Source of the DNA: Gammaproteobacteria bacterium
Lineage (GTDB): Bacteria; Pseudomonadota; Gammaproteobacteria; Pseudomonadales; Pseudohongiellaceae
Length of the DNA stretch: 39,666 bases
Direction of reading: 5' to 3'
Assembly (NCBI GenBank): GCA_018698975.1
Contig: JABIPQ010000133.1
Coordinates: 1-39,666, forward strand
Positions within the stretch are counted from its first letter, which is position 1. Each line of letters begins with the position of its first letter. Shown here piece by piece: positions 16,198 to 24,172 of the stretch. The notes under the pieces were generated by a model. That model searched no databases. It had not been told where the DNA came from and saw only the letters and a list, made by a program, of their open reading frames with translations. A program made the position numbers and the translations under genes.

Positions 16198-16316
16198 GGG
16201 GTAAGAGCAACTTGATTTTGAAATTTCAGTGAAACGTTAAACATCAGTTTAAATCAAGTTGGTCTGACCCCGCGTGAAACGGCAAACATCAGTTTAAATC
16301 AAGTTGGTCTGACCCC
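16198..16316. repeat. Family A hairpin with a duplicated right half
   Basis: GGGGTAAGAGCAACTTGATTT (16198-16218) pairs with AAATCAAGTTGGTCTGACCCC (16251-16271). A 43-base segment at 16229-16271 is then repeated at 16274-16316 with two changes, leaving a hairpin with a tandemly copied right arm. Confidence 0.85.
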
Positions 16317-16349
16317 GGCGAGGCCAAAAATTATCTGTCATGCACACTA

Positions 16350-16718
16350 TTACTGTCGAATGATGACACTTATCACGCCGGCATTCCTGCTATCCACAGA
16401 ATACGACACAATATATTGCTGCTGCTGATAAAAATATAACAAACCCTGCACCTCTTCTTTTATAAGCCCGCCACCCACTATCAAGCGTAAGCGTTGAGTG
16501 TAATTGTTTATTGCATAGTTCAGGTGCTGGTGTAATTTCGACATAGCCTCATCAACAGTTTCTCTACCATGGGCTATATCGCAGGTATGGGTCGAACCAT
16601 CATGCTGAAGGATTAACACCGAATCACATTTAAGACATCTGTCATTCTTATTCCAGTCAGTTATTTCAAAGACCGGGATTGAATTCACCATCCCGCAATC
16701 AAGACATTCTTTATCCAT
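16350..16718 (-). CDS. Small zinc-ribbon plus Smr-like domain protein
   Basis: This 122-residue cytoplasmic protein has an N-terminal zinc ribbon with Cys5-x2-Cys8 and Cys28-x2-Cys31. From about residue 47 it reads DIAHGRETVDEAMSKLHQHL, then RLRLIVGGGLIKEEVQGLL and a final GVISVIIRQ. The H-G-x-T-V-x-E-A block and the later I-V/H-G-G/K-G turn resemble the Smr (small MutS-related) domain, which in relatives nicks nucleic acids or acts on stalled ribosomes. It is a divergent case, with DIAHG in place of DLHG. The combination is unfamiliar to me. It is a single gene with repeats on both sides; no strong Shine-Dalgarno is visible. Confidence 0.65.
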   Translation of the reverse strand: MDKECLDCGMVNSIPVFEITDWNKNDRCLKCDSVLILQHDGSTHTCDIAHGRETVDEAMSKLHQHLNYAINNYTQRLRLIVGGGLIKEEVQGLLYFYQQQQYIVSYSVDSRNAGVISVIIRQ

Positions 16719-16748
16719 TTATAGTATTTACTCTATTTTTTATAAAAG

Positions 16749-16935
16749 GGGGTCAGAGCAACTTTATTTTGAATTTCAGTTTCGCGGCAAGCCACAGCTT
16801 TAATCAAGTTGGTCTGACCAAGGCGTATTAAAGGTATCATTTTGTCAAAGCGCTCAGAGCAACTTGATTATGGATTTTTAGCTTCGGACGAACGGCGTTC
16901 GTCATGGCGGAGTCGCTACGCTCTTCCGCCCTACA
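16749..16935. repeat. Repeat cluster (family A pair and half, family B)
   Basis: The 316-base gap ahead of the fused module gene holds only repeats. A family A hairpin lies at 16749-16819 (GGGGTCAGAGCAACTTTATT... AATCAAGTTGGTCTGACC). A lone left half lies at 16853-16873 (GCTCAGAGCAACTTGATTA). A family B copy lies at 16916-16935 (GGCGGAGTCGCTACGCTCTT, then CCGCCCTAC). Confidence 0.7.
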
Positions 16936-17034
16936 CAGCTTCTCATTTTTGTCTCTTGCTTCTATTATTCACATCCGAATTATGATGTTATTATTTTCGA
17001 ATCTGCGTTTACCACAATAACCGAGACCCTATTG

Positions 17035-18084
17035 ATGTCCAAGAAAATCTTATCAACTACCCATAGCCTGCTTTTGCTGGTCAGCCTTTTGCTGTCAGCC
17101 AATACCTTTTCCCATCACAGTGATGCTGCCCTGGACCTGAATACAGTGCTTGCCATTAGCGGATCCGTTTCCGATTACAGCCTGCGCAATCCTCATGCCT
17201 ATGTCACTGTCGCGGTAAGCGGTGAAAACAATACGGTGGTGGAATGGGATATTCAGATGGCCTCGGCCATTACCATGCGACGTTTGGGCTGGGATCGGGA
17301 TTCATTGACCATAGGAGAAACTGTCAATGTCGGACTTTATCCTGCTCTTGATGGACGCTCCTATGGTCTGCTGACATCTATTACAAAGGGAAATGGTGAA
17401 CCGCTGGTCGCTTCGCCTCGCGGAATTTCGCGCTCACGTCCCGCAATAACTCGCTCCGATAGCATTGCCGGGCGCTGGCTGGTTGATCGTGGCAGACTGC
17501 CAGATGATTATCCGGGCGGGCTTGACGAGCTGACACTCAGGGATCTGGAGCTGACCGAAACCAGCCGCGTGATGGAAGCCGCCTACAGCCAGGCCTCCGA
17601 TGAAAATCCTGAATTAGCCTGCATTTCAAAACCGACCCCGGCGATGATCATTTACACCGATCTGTATCCCATGGAAATTGTCATTAACAACAATGAAACC
17701 ATTACACTGCGCAGCCAGTACTTTGATCAGGTGCGCACGGTATACATGGACGGCCGCGAGCATCCGCCGGCTAGTGAGCTTTTCCATGAGGGCCATTCTG
17801 TGGGTCATTGGGAAGGCGAAACACTGGTGATCGACACCGCAAACTTTGCCCCGCATCGCTCCCCTTATCAAAACGGCATACCCTCAGGCTCACAAAAACA
17901 TATCGTGGAACGTTTCGGGCTTATTGATGGCGGCACCCATATGGCGGTGTCATTTATGCTGGAAGATCCGGAGTATATAGTCGGCAGTATGAACTACAGC
18001 CGCGAACTGCAAAACGTGCCCGATGCGGACATGTCCCCTTTTAACTGCGACCTGGAATCTACCCGACGCTTTTTGCCGGATTAA
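17035..18084 (+). CDS. DUF6152-type domain fused to partner-family domain (module 2)
   Basis: The 349-residue exported protein joins both halves of the module in one chain. After a signal peptide ending NTFS come His27-His28 as mature residues 1-2, then the DUF6152-like pattern: SVSDYSLRNPHAYVTVAV with His54 in NPH, VVEWDIQMASAITMRRLGWD and SLTIGETVNVGLYPALDGRS. From about residue 145 the partner family begins: SIAGRWLVDRG, ELACISKPTPAMIIY with the conserved cysteine, QVRTVYMDGREHPP, GHSVGHWEGETLVIDTANF, KHIVERFGLIDGG, EDPEYIVGSMNYSREL and SPFNCDLEST. An ATG at 17035 directly follows an in-frame TTG; the ATG is taken as the start, with only a weak GAGA element upstream. It is a single gene ending next to a family A hairpin. 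Confidence 0.82.
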   Translation: MSKKILSTTHSLLLLVSLLLSANTFSHHSDAALDLNTVLAISGSVSDYSLRNPHAYVTVAVSGENNTVVEWDIQMASAITMRRLGWDRDSLTIGETVNVGLYPALDGRSYGLLTSITKGNGEPLVASPRGISRSRPAITRSDSIAGRWLVDRGRLPDDYPGGLDELTLRDLELTETSRVMEAAYSQASDENPELACISKPTPAMIIYTDLYPMEIVINNNETITLRSQYFDQVRTVYMDGREHPPASELFHEGHSVGHWEGETLVIDTANFAPHRSPYQNGIPSGSQKHIVERFGLIDGGTHMAVSFMLEDPEYIVGSMNYSRELQNVPDADMSPFNCDLESTRRFLPD

Positions 18085-18095
18085 ATTCCAAATAT

Positions 18096-18177
18096 ATAGG
18101 GGTCAGAACAACATTTTTTTAGCGCTGAGTTTGTCGATTTACTGGAAACTCAAAAAGAATGTTGTTCTGACCCCTAT
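18096..18177. repeat. Family A hairpin, AACAACATT subtype
   Basis: ATAGGGGTCAGAACAACATT (18096-18115) and AATGTTGTTCTGACCCCTAT (18158-18177) are perfect 20-base inverted arms. It begins 11 bases after the stop codon of the fused module gene and may end its transcript. The subtype is shared with 20739-20831. Confidence 0.9.
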
Positions 18178-18207
18178 TTATTCTGCGCTTATCCGACTAC
18201 ATACTCT

Positions 18208-18891
18208 CTACTGCGCCAGCTCCAGCAGTATTTCCAGGGTCTGCTCGGGCTGATCATCCATTACCATGTGAGTTGCATCCGCCTCGTGATAGTCCCAGGC
18301 AGGATCGGCTTTGGTCCTTTCGGCAAAGGGGATGAAAGGGGTTTCAGGAAAATTGGTGGCGAAAATATAGGTGCGGCGCGGAATTTTTTCTTCTTCACCA
18401 CTTAACTGAACCGCTTCCAGTAAAGTCAGCAATGGATGACGGCCGATATGCCCCGGTATTTCCTCGAAATCGATGCCACCGATTGGTGCGACCAAACCAG
18501 GACTTTGTTTCTGGCTGTCGATATACCAGTTGTGTTCATGCTCCCCGGTAATGTCCCACAGGGATTGATCATGTTGCGGCAGAAAAGCATCGATGTAGCA
18601 GATGGCGTCGATGCGTTCTCCAAGTCTGGCGGCTAATTGCGTGATGACCATGCCACCATAGGAATGGCCCACCAGGATAAAGCGCTCAAAACCGACTTCT
18701 TCGATTTGTTGCTCGACATCATTTACATGATCGCTCAGGGTAATGCCACCGTGCAGTTCAGGCTGGCGGATGCCGATGCCGGTTTGGGATGAAACCAGTA
18801 CCGTATGCCCTGCTTGCAGTAAGTCTGCTGCGGTTTTTTCATAGCTCTGGCCGCCACCCCAGGCACCGTGAACAAGAACGTAATTGGCCAT
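18208..18891 (-). CDS. Alpha/beta hydrolase, EstC/salicylate-esterase-like
   Basis: The 227-residue cytoplasmic protein has the alpha/beta hydrolase fold in the short form seen in plant methylesterase-like and EstC-type bacterial enzymes. VLVHGAWGGGQSYEKTAADL carries the oxyanion-hole HG motif. FILVGHSYGGMVITQLA holds the nucleophile serine in GHSYGG. ICYIDAFLPQHDQS follows, and DATHMVMDDQPEQT near the end supplies the histidine. No signal peptide is visible, unlike most of its neighbours. It would hydrolyse a small ester or related bond; the substrate is not predictable. It is a single gene downstream of, and on the same strand as, the module 3 genes, separated from them by about 180 bases of repeat sequence. 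Confidence 0.88.
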   Translation of the reverse strand: MANYVLVHGAWGGGQSYEKTAADLLQAGHTVLVSSQTGIGIRQPELHGGITLSDHVNDVEQQIEEVGFERFILVGHSYGGMVITQLAARLGERIDAICYIDAFLPQHDQSLWDITGEHEHNWYIDSQKQSPGLVAPIGGIDFEEIPGHIGRHPLLTLLEAVQLSGEEEKIPRRTYIFATNFPETPFIPFAERTKADPAWDYHEADATHMVMDDQPEQTLEILLELAQ

Positions 18892-18960
18892 TAATTTTCT
18901 CCCTTAAATTTATTCCACCAATACAAACAGCATTATTATATATGGAGTCTGGGTGATGAA

Positions 18961-19049
18961 TTCTTGCCGGACATCGGACTGCGCCCTCTTCAGGCCTTCG
19001 GGCGAATGTTTCTTTTTGGCGGATATCGCTGCGCTTTTCCGCCCTATGG
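18961..19049. repeat. Two family B repeats
   Basis: A worn copy near 18966-18995 (CCGGACATCGGACTGCGCCC) is followed by a good copy at 19018-19049 (GGCGGATATCGCTGCGCTTT, TCCGCCCTA). They lie between the module 3 DUF6152-type gene and the hydrolase gene. Confidence 0.6.
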
Positions 19050-19070
19050 TACTTTCGGAAATACGAGGCT

Positions 19071-19526
19071 TTACTCTGCGGCTTCTGCTTCTTCTCTGGA
19101 CTGATAGCCGGCAGCTATCCACTCTTCCCAATTCTGGCTGGGGCCACAGCCACCATCATTAGGTCGGTAAAAAGTATCATCATCAGTGATGATATAACCA
19201 AGGGCGCCACCGGGCCGACCATCATGCAATGGGCAGTACACTACCCTGACATGATCTTCAGGCTGAAAGGTAAAACCATTCATTGCCGGTGGCCGGGTAA
19301 TCAGCGCGGGGGGTGCAGCGCCTTCCAGGCTATACAAGGTGCCATCTTCTGTTTCAATATATAAGGCCACATGGGGACTGTTGAAAGCCCAACGCACGAC
19401 CTTGCCATCAAGTACTTCTTCACGAGTTCGGTCGAACATGGCAAAACTGTGATGAGCACTGACTGTATCAACGAACCCAATGGTTAAAAGTGACATTAAC
19501 ACCGACACTGTTTTTATAATTCTCAT
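19071..19526 (-). CDS. DUF6152-type exported protein (module 3)
   Basis: The 151-residue protein has a signal peptide with predicted cleavage after DTVSA, giving His25-His26 at the mature N-terminus (HHSFAMFDR). The usual blocks follow: GKVVRWAFNSPHVALYIETE with the [N/S]PH histidine at residue 52, DGTLYSLEGAAP, a modified MNGFTFQPEDHVRVVYCPLH and GRPGGALGYIITDD. It differs from the other copies in having SPH instead of NPH, two cysteines in the second half, and a longer acidic C-terminus (EEAEAAE). It lies 27 bases after the partner-family gene at 19554 on the same strand, so the two are almost certainly one operon. Confidence 0.85.
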   Translation of the reverse strand: MRIIKTVSVLMSLLTIGFVDTVSAHHSFAMFDRTREEVLDGKVVRWAFNSPHVALYIETEDGTLYSLEGAAPPALITRPPAMNGFTFQPEDHVRVVYCPLHDGRPGGALGYIITDDDTFYRPNDGGCGPSQNWEEWIAAGYQSREEAEAAE

Positions 19527-19553
19527 TTTTTTCTCTCCCTTTGCGGAAAACTT

Positions 19554-20591
19554 TTATTGTACGGCGTCATTGAAAATGGGATTTTTTGACTGACCGATGA
19601 GATCTGGCGGTAGATCCGGATTGCGCATACGGTCATTTCCTCTTGGATCCACAAAGCCGTCTTCACCCGGCAAGCGGTACTGTGTGGATGGCCTGCCGTC
19701 CTCGTCAAAAGTGAGATAGGTATTGTCATTGGAGGCACACTCCCAATGCCGGATACGCAGGCCTGCGGCTTCCATATCTGGACGCGGGTTGAAGGTATAG
19801 ACCACCGTGACAGGCTCCACCAGGCTCAAGTCATCATAGAAGGTGACATTATTCACCAGTCGGTAAGCACCGTTAGCCAGATGCTCCAAGCGCCAGACCT
19901 CCACCGTTTCAAACTGATTACTGGTGGGCGGTGTGCCGCGGAAATAATCTCCCGGGTAAATATCCACGGTATGCACAATCAGCATGTCATTCACCCAGAA
20001 GCCGATGCTGTCGCCAGCGGCATAGTGAGTGCCATCAATATTTTTGTGTTCCTGATTGATATAGATACGGCGGGTATCGTTACCCAGGTCATTGGTCCAA
20101 TATAGTTGGCTGGGGGTGTTAACAAATTCGCGCACATAAGGTTCAAGCAGCCAGCGCGGCATGCCAGCAGGCTCGCAAGAGGTGAGGCGGTCGTAGTCCA
20201 CACCCAGATCGCGGCGGTATTCAAAGGCCGCTTCATATTCGGGGGTTAACACACCTTTTTTAATGACGATATTATCACCGCCACCAAAGGGACCTACCGG
20301 GCTGCCATCGGTGGATTCCAGAAACAGATTGTTGCCACTGTTGTTGCCACCGGCTGACCACAACCCTTCCCATTTCGGCACACTCTCATAGGTGTGAGTA
20401 GTGCCGCCATCATAAAGCGTATAGAGAAATTCATAATGTTCAGTTGATGTAGCAAAACCTTGTGGCGGTGCTACGGTTTCCGGCAGCGGAGGACCTCCAC
20501 CAAATTGTGCCGCAGCATTGAATGAAAACAACAGTGCTGTCAGCACGCCTGGAATAAGGCTACCTGCGCGGGTGGCTTTTCCTGCTTTCAT
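19554..20591 (-). CDS. Module 3 partner-family secreted protein
   Basis: The 345-residue protein has a cleavable signal peptide (VLTALLFSFNAAAQ) and belongs to the same unnamed family as the genes at 7895, 8944 and 26589. Shared features are TSCEPAGMPRWLLEP with the conserved cysteine, DTRRIYINQEHKN, GDSIGFWVNDMLIVHTVDI, VEVWRLEHLANGAYRLVNNV and a late HWECASNDNTYLTFDEDGRP block with the second cysteine. The glycine/proline-rich mature start (QFGGGPPLPETVAPP) is its own. It is the first gene of module 3, upstream of the DUF6152-type gene. No enzymatic motif is recognised. Confidence 0.8.
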   Translation of the reverse strand: MKAGKATRAGSLIPGVLTALLFSFNAAAQFGGGPPLPETVAPPQGFATSTEHYEFLYTLYDGGTTHTYESVPKWEGLWSAGGNNSGNNLFLESTDGSPVGPFGGGDNIVIKKGVLTPEYEAAFEYRRDLGVDYDRLTSCEPAGMPRWLLEPYVREFVNTPSQLYWTNDLGNDTRRIYINQEHKNIDGTHYAAGDSIGFWVNDMLIVHTVDIYPGDYFRGTPPTSNQFETVEVWRLEHLANGAYRLVNNVTFYDDLSLVEPVTVVYTFNPRPDMEAAGLRIRHWECASNDNTYLTFDEDGRPSTQYRLPGEDGFVDPRGNDRMRNPDLPPDLIGQSKNPIFNDAVQ

Positions 20592-20655
20592 GGTTCCCCT
20601 CCTGTTCTTTTGCTTTTTGTTTTTTTCTATTTATACCTTCTTTCGTTCCAAACAT

Positions 20656-20722
20656 GAAATGGGAGGAGCAACTTTATCTTGAGGGTTTAGTTACGCGGCA
20701 AGCCAGGCGCCGAATCAAGCCG
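20656..20722. repeat. Degenerate family A copy
   Basis: GGGAGGAGCAACTTTATCTT with a following TTACGCGGCAAGCC and AATCAAGCCG reproduces the element at 16749-16819 with many changes. Confidence 0.45.
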
Positions 20723-20738
20723 ACGATTCTTGCCGGAT

Positions 20739-20831
20739 AATAAATAGGGGTCAGAACAACATTATTTTTGAGTTTTCGTAAATCGATAAACTCAATGCTA
20801 AAAAATAATGTTGTTCTGACCCCTATTTATT
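20739..20831. repeat. Family A hairpin with 31-base perfect arms
   Basis: Bases 20739-20769 (starting AATAAATAGGGGTCAGAACA) are the exact reverse complement of 20801-20831, with a 31-base loop. The right arm contains the stop codon of the helicase gene at 20827-20829. The same subtype occurs at 18096-18177. Confidence 0.95.
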
Positions 20832-22743
20832 GAAGTTTCTTTTCTATCTCGGACGCGGCGTTATCTTTTTTCTTCGGTTTGGGTTTGCGCTTCTTTTTGC
20901 GCTCGGGCATTTCGCTCTGGCTTTGCACGCTGATGGGGGGGCGAATTCTTCTGGATTTTGGCTTTTCTTTTCGTTCTTCGCTTGCAGGCTTGCCTGAAGA
21001 ATCAGCGGGTGACTCTCTGGAAATTTTCAGCGGTTGCCCGACTACTCTCACAGTTTTCAGGTCGTTGAAGATTTCATTGGGCATGTCGCGGGGCAAATCA
21101 ATGGTGCTGTAGTCCTCATAAATATTGATGAGACCAATATGTTTGCTGTCCAGGCCAGCTTCGTTGGAAATGGCACCAACAATATTACCGGGCATGACTT
21201 CGTGTCTGTGGCCCACTTCGAGCCGGAAACGTTCCTTATCCTTTTCCGGTGGCGTATTTTTATGACGCGGCTCGCTTCTTTTATTAGGTCTGTTTTCATC
21301 CCGCTCTCGACGTGGCGGGCGAGCACTATCCCGGCTCTCATTTCTGCCAGGTCTTGCTTCCCTTCCTTCGCGTCCTTGTCTGCCGTCTCTCTCACGAAAT
21401 TCTTTTTTGTCACGTGCCGGTTTGGGCTGCAGCAACAATGGCTCATTGCCCTGCAACAGTTTTGCCAACGCGGAGGCAATATTTAATGCGGGCACATCAT
21501 GTTCTTGCTGATACTGTTCAATCAAATTATTGAACATGCCAAGGTCTTCACTGGCCAGGGTATCGGTAATGCCTTGTTTAAACTGCTCTATACGCTTGTT
21601 GTTAATCAGCTCAGTGGAGGGCATTTCCATCAGCTCTATTTTCTTGCGCGTGGCTTTTTCGATAGCACCCAGAAGTCGTTTTTCACGATGGGTGACAAAC
21701 AAAATAGCATCGCCAGTTCGACCTGCGCGACCAGTACGTCCGATGCGATGAATATACGCTTCGGTATCGTAGGGAATGTCGTAGTTGATAACATGACTGA
21801 TGCGATCAACATCCAGACCGCGAGCAGCAACATCGGTAGCTACCAGAATATCCAGTTTGCCTTTCTTTAATTTATCGACGGTCATCTCACGGGTTTTTTG
21901 TGCGATATCACCATTGAGTGCCGAGGCGGCAAAGCCACGTGCGGACAGTTTGTCGGCCAGCTCCAGAGTAGAAACTTTAGTCCTCACAAATATAAGAATG
22001 GCGTCGAAGGTTTCTGCTTCAAGAATACGCGTGAGCGCATCCAGTTTATGCATGCCACTCACCGGCCAATAACGCTGACGAATGAGCGATGCTGTCGCCG
22101 TTTTCATCTCGATGGTTATTTGACTCGGATCATTGAGATGCCGGGTGGCAATACGCCGCACTTCTTTTGGCATGGTGGCGGAGAACAGGGCAATCTGTCT
22201 TTTAGGTGGCGTCTGTTCCAGAATCCATTCCACATCATCAATAAAACCCATGCGTAACATTTCATCGGCTTCATCCAGCACCAGAGTTTTCAGAGAATCC
22301 AGTTTCAAGGTGCCCTTGCGCATGTGATCCATCACCCGGCCCGGTGTGCCAACTACTACATGTACGCCGCGTCTCAGCGCGCGAATCTGACCACTGTAAT
22401 CCTGCCCACCGTAAACGGGAAGAACATGAAAACCCTTTATGTGACTTGCATAGGTTTGAAAGGCCTCGGCCACCTGAATGGCCAGTTCCCGTGTGGGCGC
22501 AAGTACCATCACCTGGGGATCCTTCTGCTTGATGTCCAGGTTGCTTAGTACGGGTAAGGCAAAAGCTGCGGTTTTTCCGGTACCTGTTTGTGCCTGGCCA
22601 AGCACATCCTTGCCCTCAAGCAACAATGGAATGGTCTGGGTCTGAATCGGGGATGGGGTTTCATAGCCCACATCTTTCAGGGCTTTAAGAATGGGGGCGC
22701 TCAGGTTTAGCTGATCAAACGTAATTACCGTGTCGGTAGTCAT
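20827..22743 (-). CDS. deaD: DEAD-box RNA helicase, CsdA/DeaD type
   Basis: The 638-residue ATP-dependent RNA helicase aids ribosome assembly and mRNA unwinding, especially in the cold. The motif order is complete: Q motif (FDQLNLS through PSPIQTQTIP), Walker A AQTGTGKT (residues 51-58), VLAPTRELA, VVGTPGRV, VLDEADEML, LFSATMP, IFVRTK, VATDVAARGLDVD and YIHRIGRTGRAGR. A DbpA-like RNA-recognition domain follows (FRLEVGHRHEVMPGNIVGAI to VRVVGQPLKIS), and then a basic Lys/Arg-rich tail. The ATG at 22743 is preferred over an in-frame upstream ATG because it matches the family start and has an AAGAG element. Bases 22744-22938 form a 195-base leader or intergenic space after rdgC, with a small CAGAC/GTCTG hairpin at 22778-22792. 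Its stop codon lies inside a long hairpin repeat. Confidence 0.95.
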   Translation of the reverse strand: MTTDTVITFDQLNLSAPILKALKDVGYETPSPIQTQTIPLLLEGKDVLGQAQTGTGKTAAFALPVLSNLDIKQKDPQVMVLAPTRELAIQVAEAFQTYASHIKGFHVLPVYGGQDYSGQIRALRRGVHVVVGTPGRVMDHMRKGTLKLDSLKTLVLDEADEMLRMGFIDDVEWILEQTPPKRQIALFSATMPKEVRRIATRHLNDPSQITIEMKTATASLIRQRYWPVSGMHKLDALTRILEAETFDAILIFVRTKVSTLELADKLSARGFAASALNGDIAQKTREMTVDKLKKGKLDILVATDVAARGLDVDRISHVINYDIPYDTEAYIHRIGRTGRAGRTGDAILFVTHREKRLLGAIEKATRKKIELMEMPSTELINNKRIEQFKQGITDTLASEDLGMFNNLIEQYQQEHDVPALNIASALAKLLQGNEPLLLQPKPARDKKEFRERDGRQGREGREARPGRNESRDSARPPRRERDENRPNKRSEPRHKNTPPEKDKERFRLEVGHRHEVMPGNIVGAISNEAGLDSKHIGLINIYEDYSTIDLPRDMPNEIFNDLKTVRVVGQPLKISRESPADSSGKPASEERKEKPKSRRIRPPISVQSQSEMPERKKKRKPKPKKKDNAASEIEKKLQ

Positions 22744-22938
22744 GTGAACTCTTTTTCTGGGTTTTCTGGAAATCGAACAGACTTTTGGTCTGCGCACTAT
22801 TATTCCCCGGTTTTGGGGGGGCGCATACTAGCATACATTAGCTATGTCCGCTGATTCTATTGCGATGCTACTGACAAGTAGATGAAATGATGAGTGGGGA
22901 GATTAATGCCGTACTTTCCTGCAACTGAACCCGCTTTA

Positions 22939-23979
22939 TTAAAAACCTTCCTTGTTTCTATTATCAGGTAATTCCTTGTGCTTTGGGTCTTCCAGGCCGC
23001 CGAAGGCGTTGAAGAAGGCTTTGAAAAAGGCATTCAACTGCAGCGTCATCAGCACAAACTCCTGATCAAATTTTTGTGCAGGACTTTCTTCTTCAAAATT
23101 ATCAGACTCTTCTCTTATATCCTCGAAGCGCAGACGTTTGATGGTCAGATCTTCAACAATGCTGCAGCTTAATTGATTATTCCATTGCACGCCCAGCTGC
23201 CTGACCTGTTTGCCCGCATCCAGATGGGCCTGAATCTCATCACCTTCCAGATCCTGGCCTTTGCAACGAATGACATTGCTGCCATCTTTCGGGTTGACCA
23301 GTTCGCAATCAGCATGGATATGAAAATTGTCCGTGGCACTTTGTTCTTTCAGCCAACGGGTCATCACATCACTGGGAGCGCGTGTACTGTCTGGCAAGGC
23401 CACTGGAAATGAGCCCAGGGTATCGCGCAATAAATTCAACAGATCTTCGGCTTTTGGCGCACTGGCGGCATCCACCACCAGCAGGTTTTCCTCGCGGGAG
23501 ATATAGGCATAGACTTTAGTGGAGCGTGTAAATGCCCGGGGCAGCAGGTAGCTGTAGACATCGTCCTGAATCTCGCGCTTCTCTTTCCGGTAAACTTTGC
23601 GGCCCTGGCGCGCTTCGATTTCAGCGACCTTCTCTTCTGTGGCTTCCCTGACCACCGAGGCAGGCAGCAAACGATCCTGCATTTGCGCACACAGCATAAT
23701 GTAATTACCGACAGTGTGAGTGAGTAAAGGCGCGAGTTCACTGCTTTGAGCGGCGCTATCTTCCGCACCGACGAGACCTTCCACGCCGTCCATACTTTCA
23801 GCACTGCTTGCATTTAAGTCAGGCGCGGCATTACCCATAGGACTAACCCAGCCAATACGGGATTTTTCATAATTGGTGCAGGGAATGAAAGCATGGTCTG
23901 CCAACTGTAATTCAAAATCTTCACTGGATAGGTCAAAAGGTTGGGTAAGGCAATACAAACGGATATTCTTGAACCACAT
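22939..23979 (-). CDS. rdgC: Recombination-associated protein RdgC
   Basis: RdgC forms a ring-shaped dimer on DNA that limits RecA activity and is nucleoid-associated. The start MWFKNIRLYCLTQPFDLSSE and the following CTNYEKSRIGWVSPMG are characteristic. So are LLPRAFTRSTKVYAYI, VVDAASAPKAEDLLNLLRDT, IRCKGQDLEGDEIQAHLDAG and a C-terminal QKFDQEFVLMTLQLNAF. The protein is 346 residues, about 40 more than the E. coli form. The extra length comes mainly from an acidic Ser/Ala-rich insertion after residue 50 and a charged C-terminal tail. It lies on the same strand as, and upstream of, the helicase gene. Confidence 0.95.
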   Translation of the reverse strand: MWFKNIRLYCLTQPFDLSSEDFELQLADHAFIPCTNYEKSRIGWVSPMGNAAPDLNASSAESMDGVEGLVGAEDSAAQSSELAPLLTHTVGNYIMLCAQMQDRLLPASVVREATEEKVAEIEARQGRKVYRKEKREIQDDVYSYLLPRAFTRSTKVYAYISREENLLVVDAASAPKAEDLLNLLRDTLGSFPVALPDSTRAPSDVMTRWLKEQSATDNFHIHADCELVNPKDGSNVIRCKGQDLEGDEIQAHLDAGKQVRQLGVQWNNQLSCSIVEDLTIKRLRFEDIREESDNFEEESPAQKFDQEFVLMTLQLNAFFKAFFNAFGGLEDPKHKELPDNRNKEGF

Positions 23980-24172
23980 AAAAATCAGGGCCTGAAAAAT
24001 GAGTTAATCGATTGTTTTAAGAAATTGGGCGGGAGCTGATTATGCAGTAAAAAGCAGAGAAGTAAAAACCCAAATTGATTATAGTTAATCAATACCACTT
24101 TCAGGGTGCTTACGATCAATATCTTTTCATGAGCAATCGATTCATGAGAAAAACAAACCGCGATAAATAGCT

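Noticed and set aside
16198-16316. Direct repeats as a possible CRISPR array
   Set aside because: There are only two 43-base copies with two bases between them, each part of a family A hairpin; no spacers and no cas genes.
3895-20831. Family A hairpins as intrinsic terminators
   Set aside because: Stems are long but the loops are 30 or more bases and no T run follows, so they are annotated as repeats; a role at transcript ends is left as a hypothesis.
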